Shown in pieces: positions 5,266-5,307 of a DNA stretch of 5,307 nt. Source of the DNA: Methanosarcinaceae archaeon UBA470 (GTDB lineage: Archaea > Halobacteriota > Methanosarcinia > Methanosarcinales > Methanosarcinaceae); assembly GCA_002508425.1 (NCBI GenBank), contig DAKU01000127.1, positions 1-5,307 on the forward strand, given 5' to 3'. Position 1 is the stretch's first letter, and the number at the start of each line of letters is the position of its first letter. Under the pieces are notes generated by a model, which did no database searches, was not told the DNA's origin, and saw nothing but the letters and a program-made list of their open reading frames with translations. Both the position numbers and the translations under genes were made by a program.

Positions 5266-5307
5266 TGCTTTCCCTACATTCAGCTGTTCGATTCCTTATA
5301 CGTCTGA

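Overview
The window looks like accessory DNA from a methanogenic archaeon, most likely Methanosarcina or a close relative. The reasons are an IS5-type transposase whose N-terminus resembles those common in Methanosarcina, archaeal TATA-like boxes with GGTG/GGAGGT ribosome sites, AT-rich intergenic DNA, and a CsbD-type small stress protein. This assignment is inference from gene content; no rRNA or core gene is present to prove it.

Layout, left to right. (1) Positions 1-665 hold the left part of an insertion sequence: the first 168 codons of a DDE transposase on the minus strand, with three perfect 10-bp-stem hairpins packed around its start codon, and a putative terminal repeat near 644-665. 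(2) Positions 761-1531 (+) encode a six-helix voltage-gated-type cation channel with an S4-like helix and a C-terminal coiled coil. Its selectivity filter reads TTIGSDYWP instead of the usual TVGYGD. (3) Positions 1532-2262 hold no intact large gene. One frame carries two adjacent open stretches separated by a TGA (1702-2064), which read like the decayed end of a membrane protein. (4) Positions 4748-2263 (-) form a tightly overlapping three-gene cluster: an unrecognised small protein, a protein with an N-terminal beta domain and a C-terminal peptidoglycan-binding fold, and a 575-residue phospholipase D superfamily protein. Both junctions overlap by 11 bp. (5) A divergent intergenic region leads to a CsbD-family gene (5065-5244, +) followed by a short hairpin.

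The most interesting part is the minus-strand cluster. A soluble PLD enzyme translated in overlap with a PG-binding adaptor-like protein resembles the cargo modules found beside bacterial type VI secretion and related contractile injection systems, yet it appears here in what looks like an archaeon, whose wall has no murein. No secretion-apparatus gene is in the window, so the effector or antibacterial reading is a hypothesis. The channel and the CsbD protein suit ion and stress homeostasis and show no evident link to the cluster. The insertion sequence and decayed ORFs suggest a region of genome turnover.
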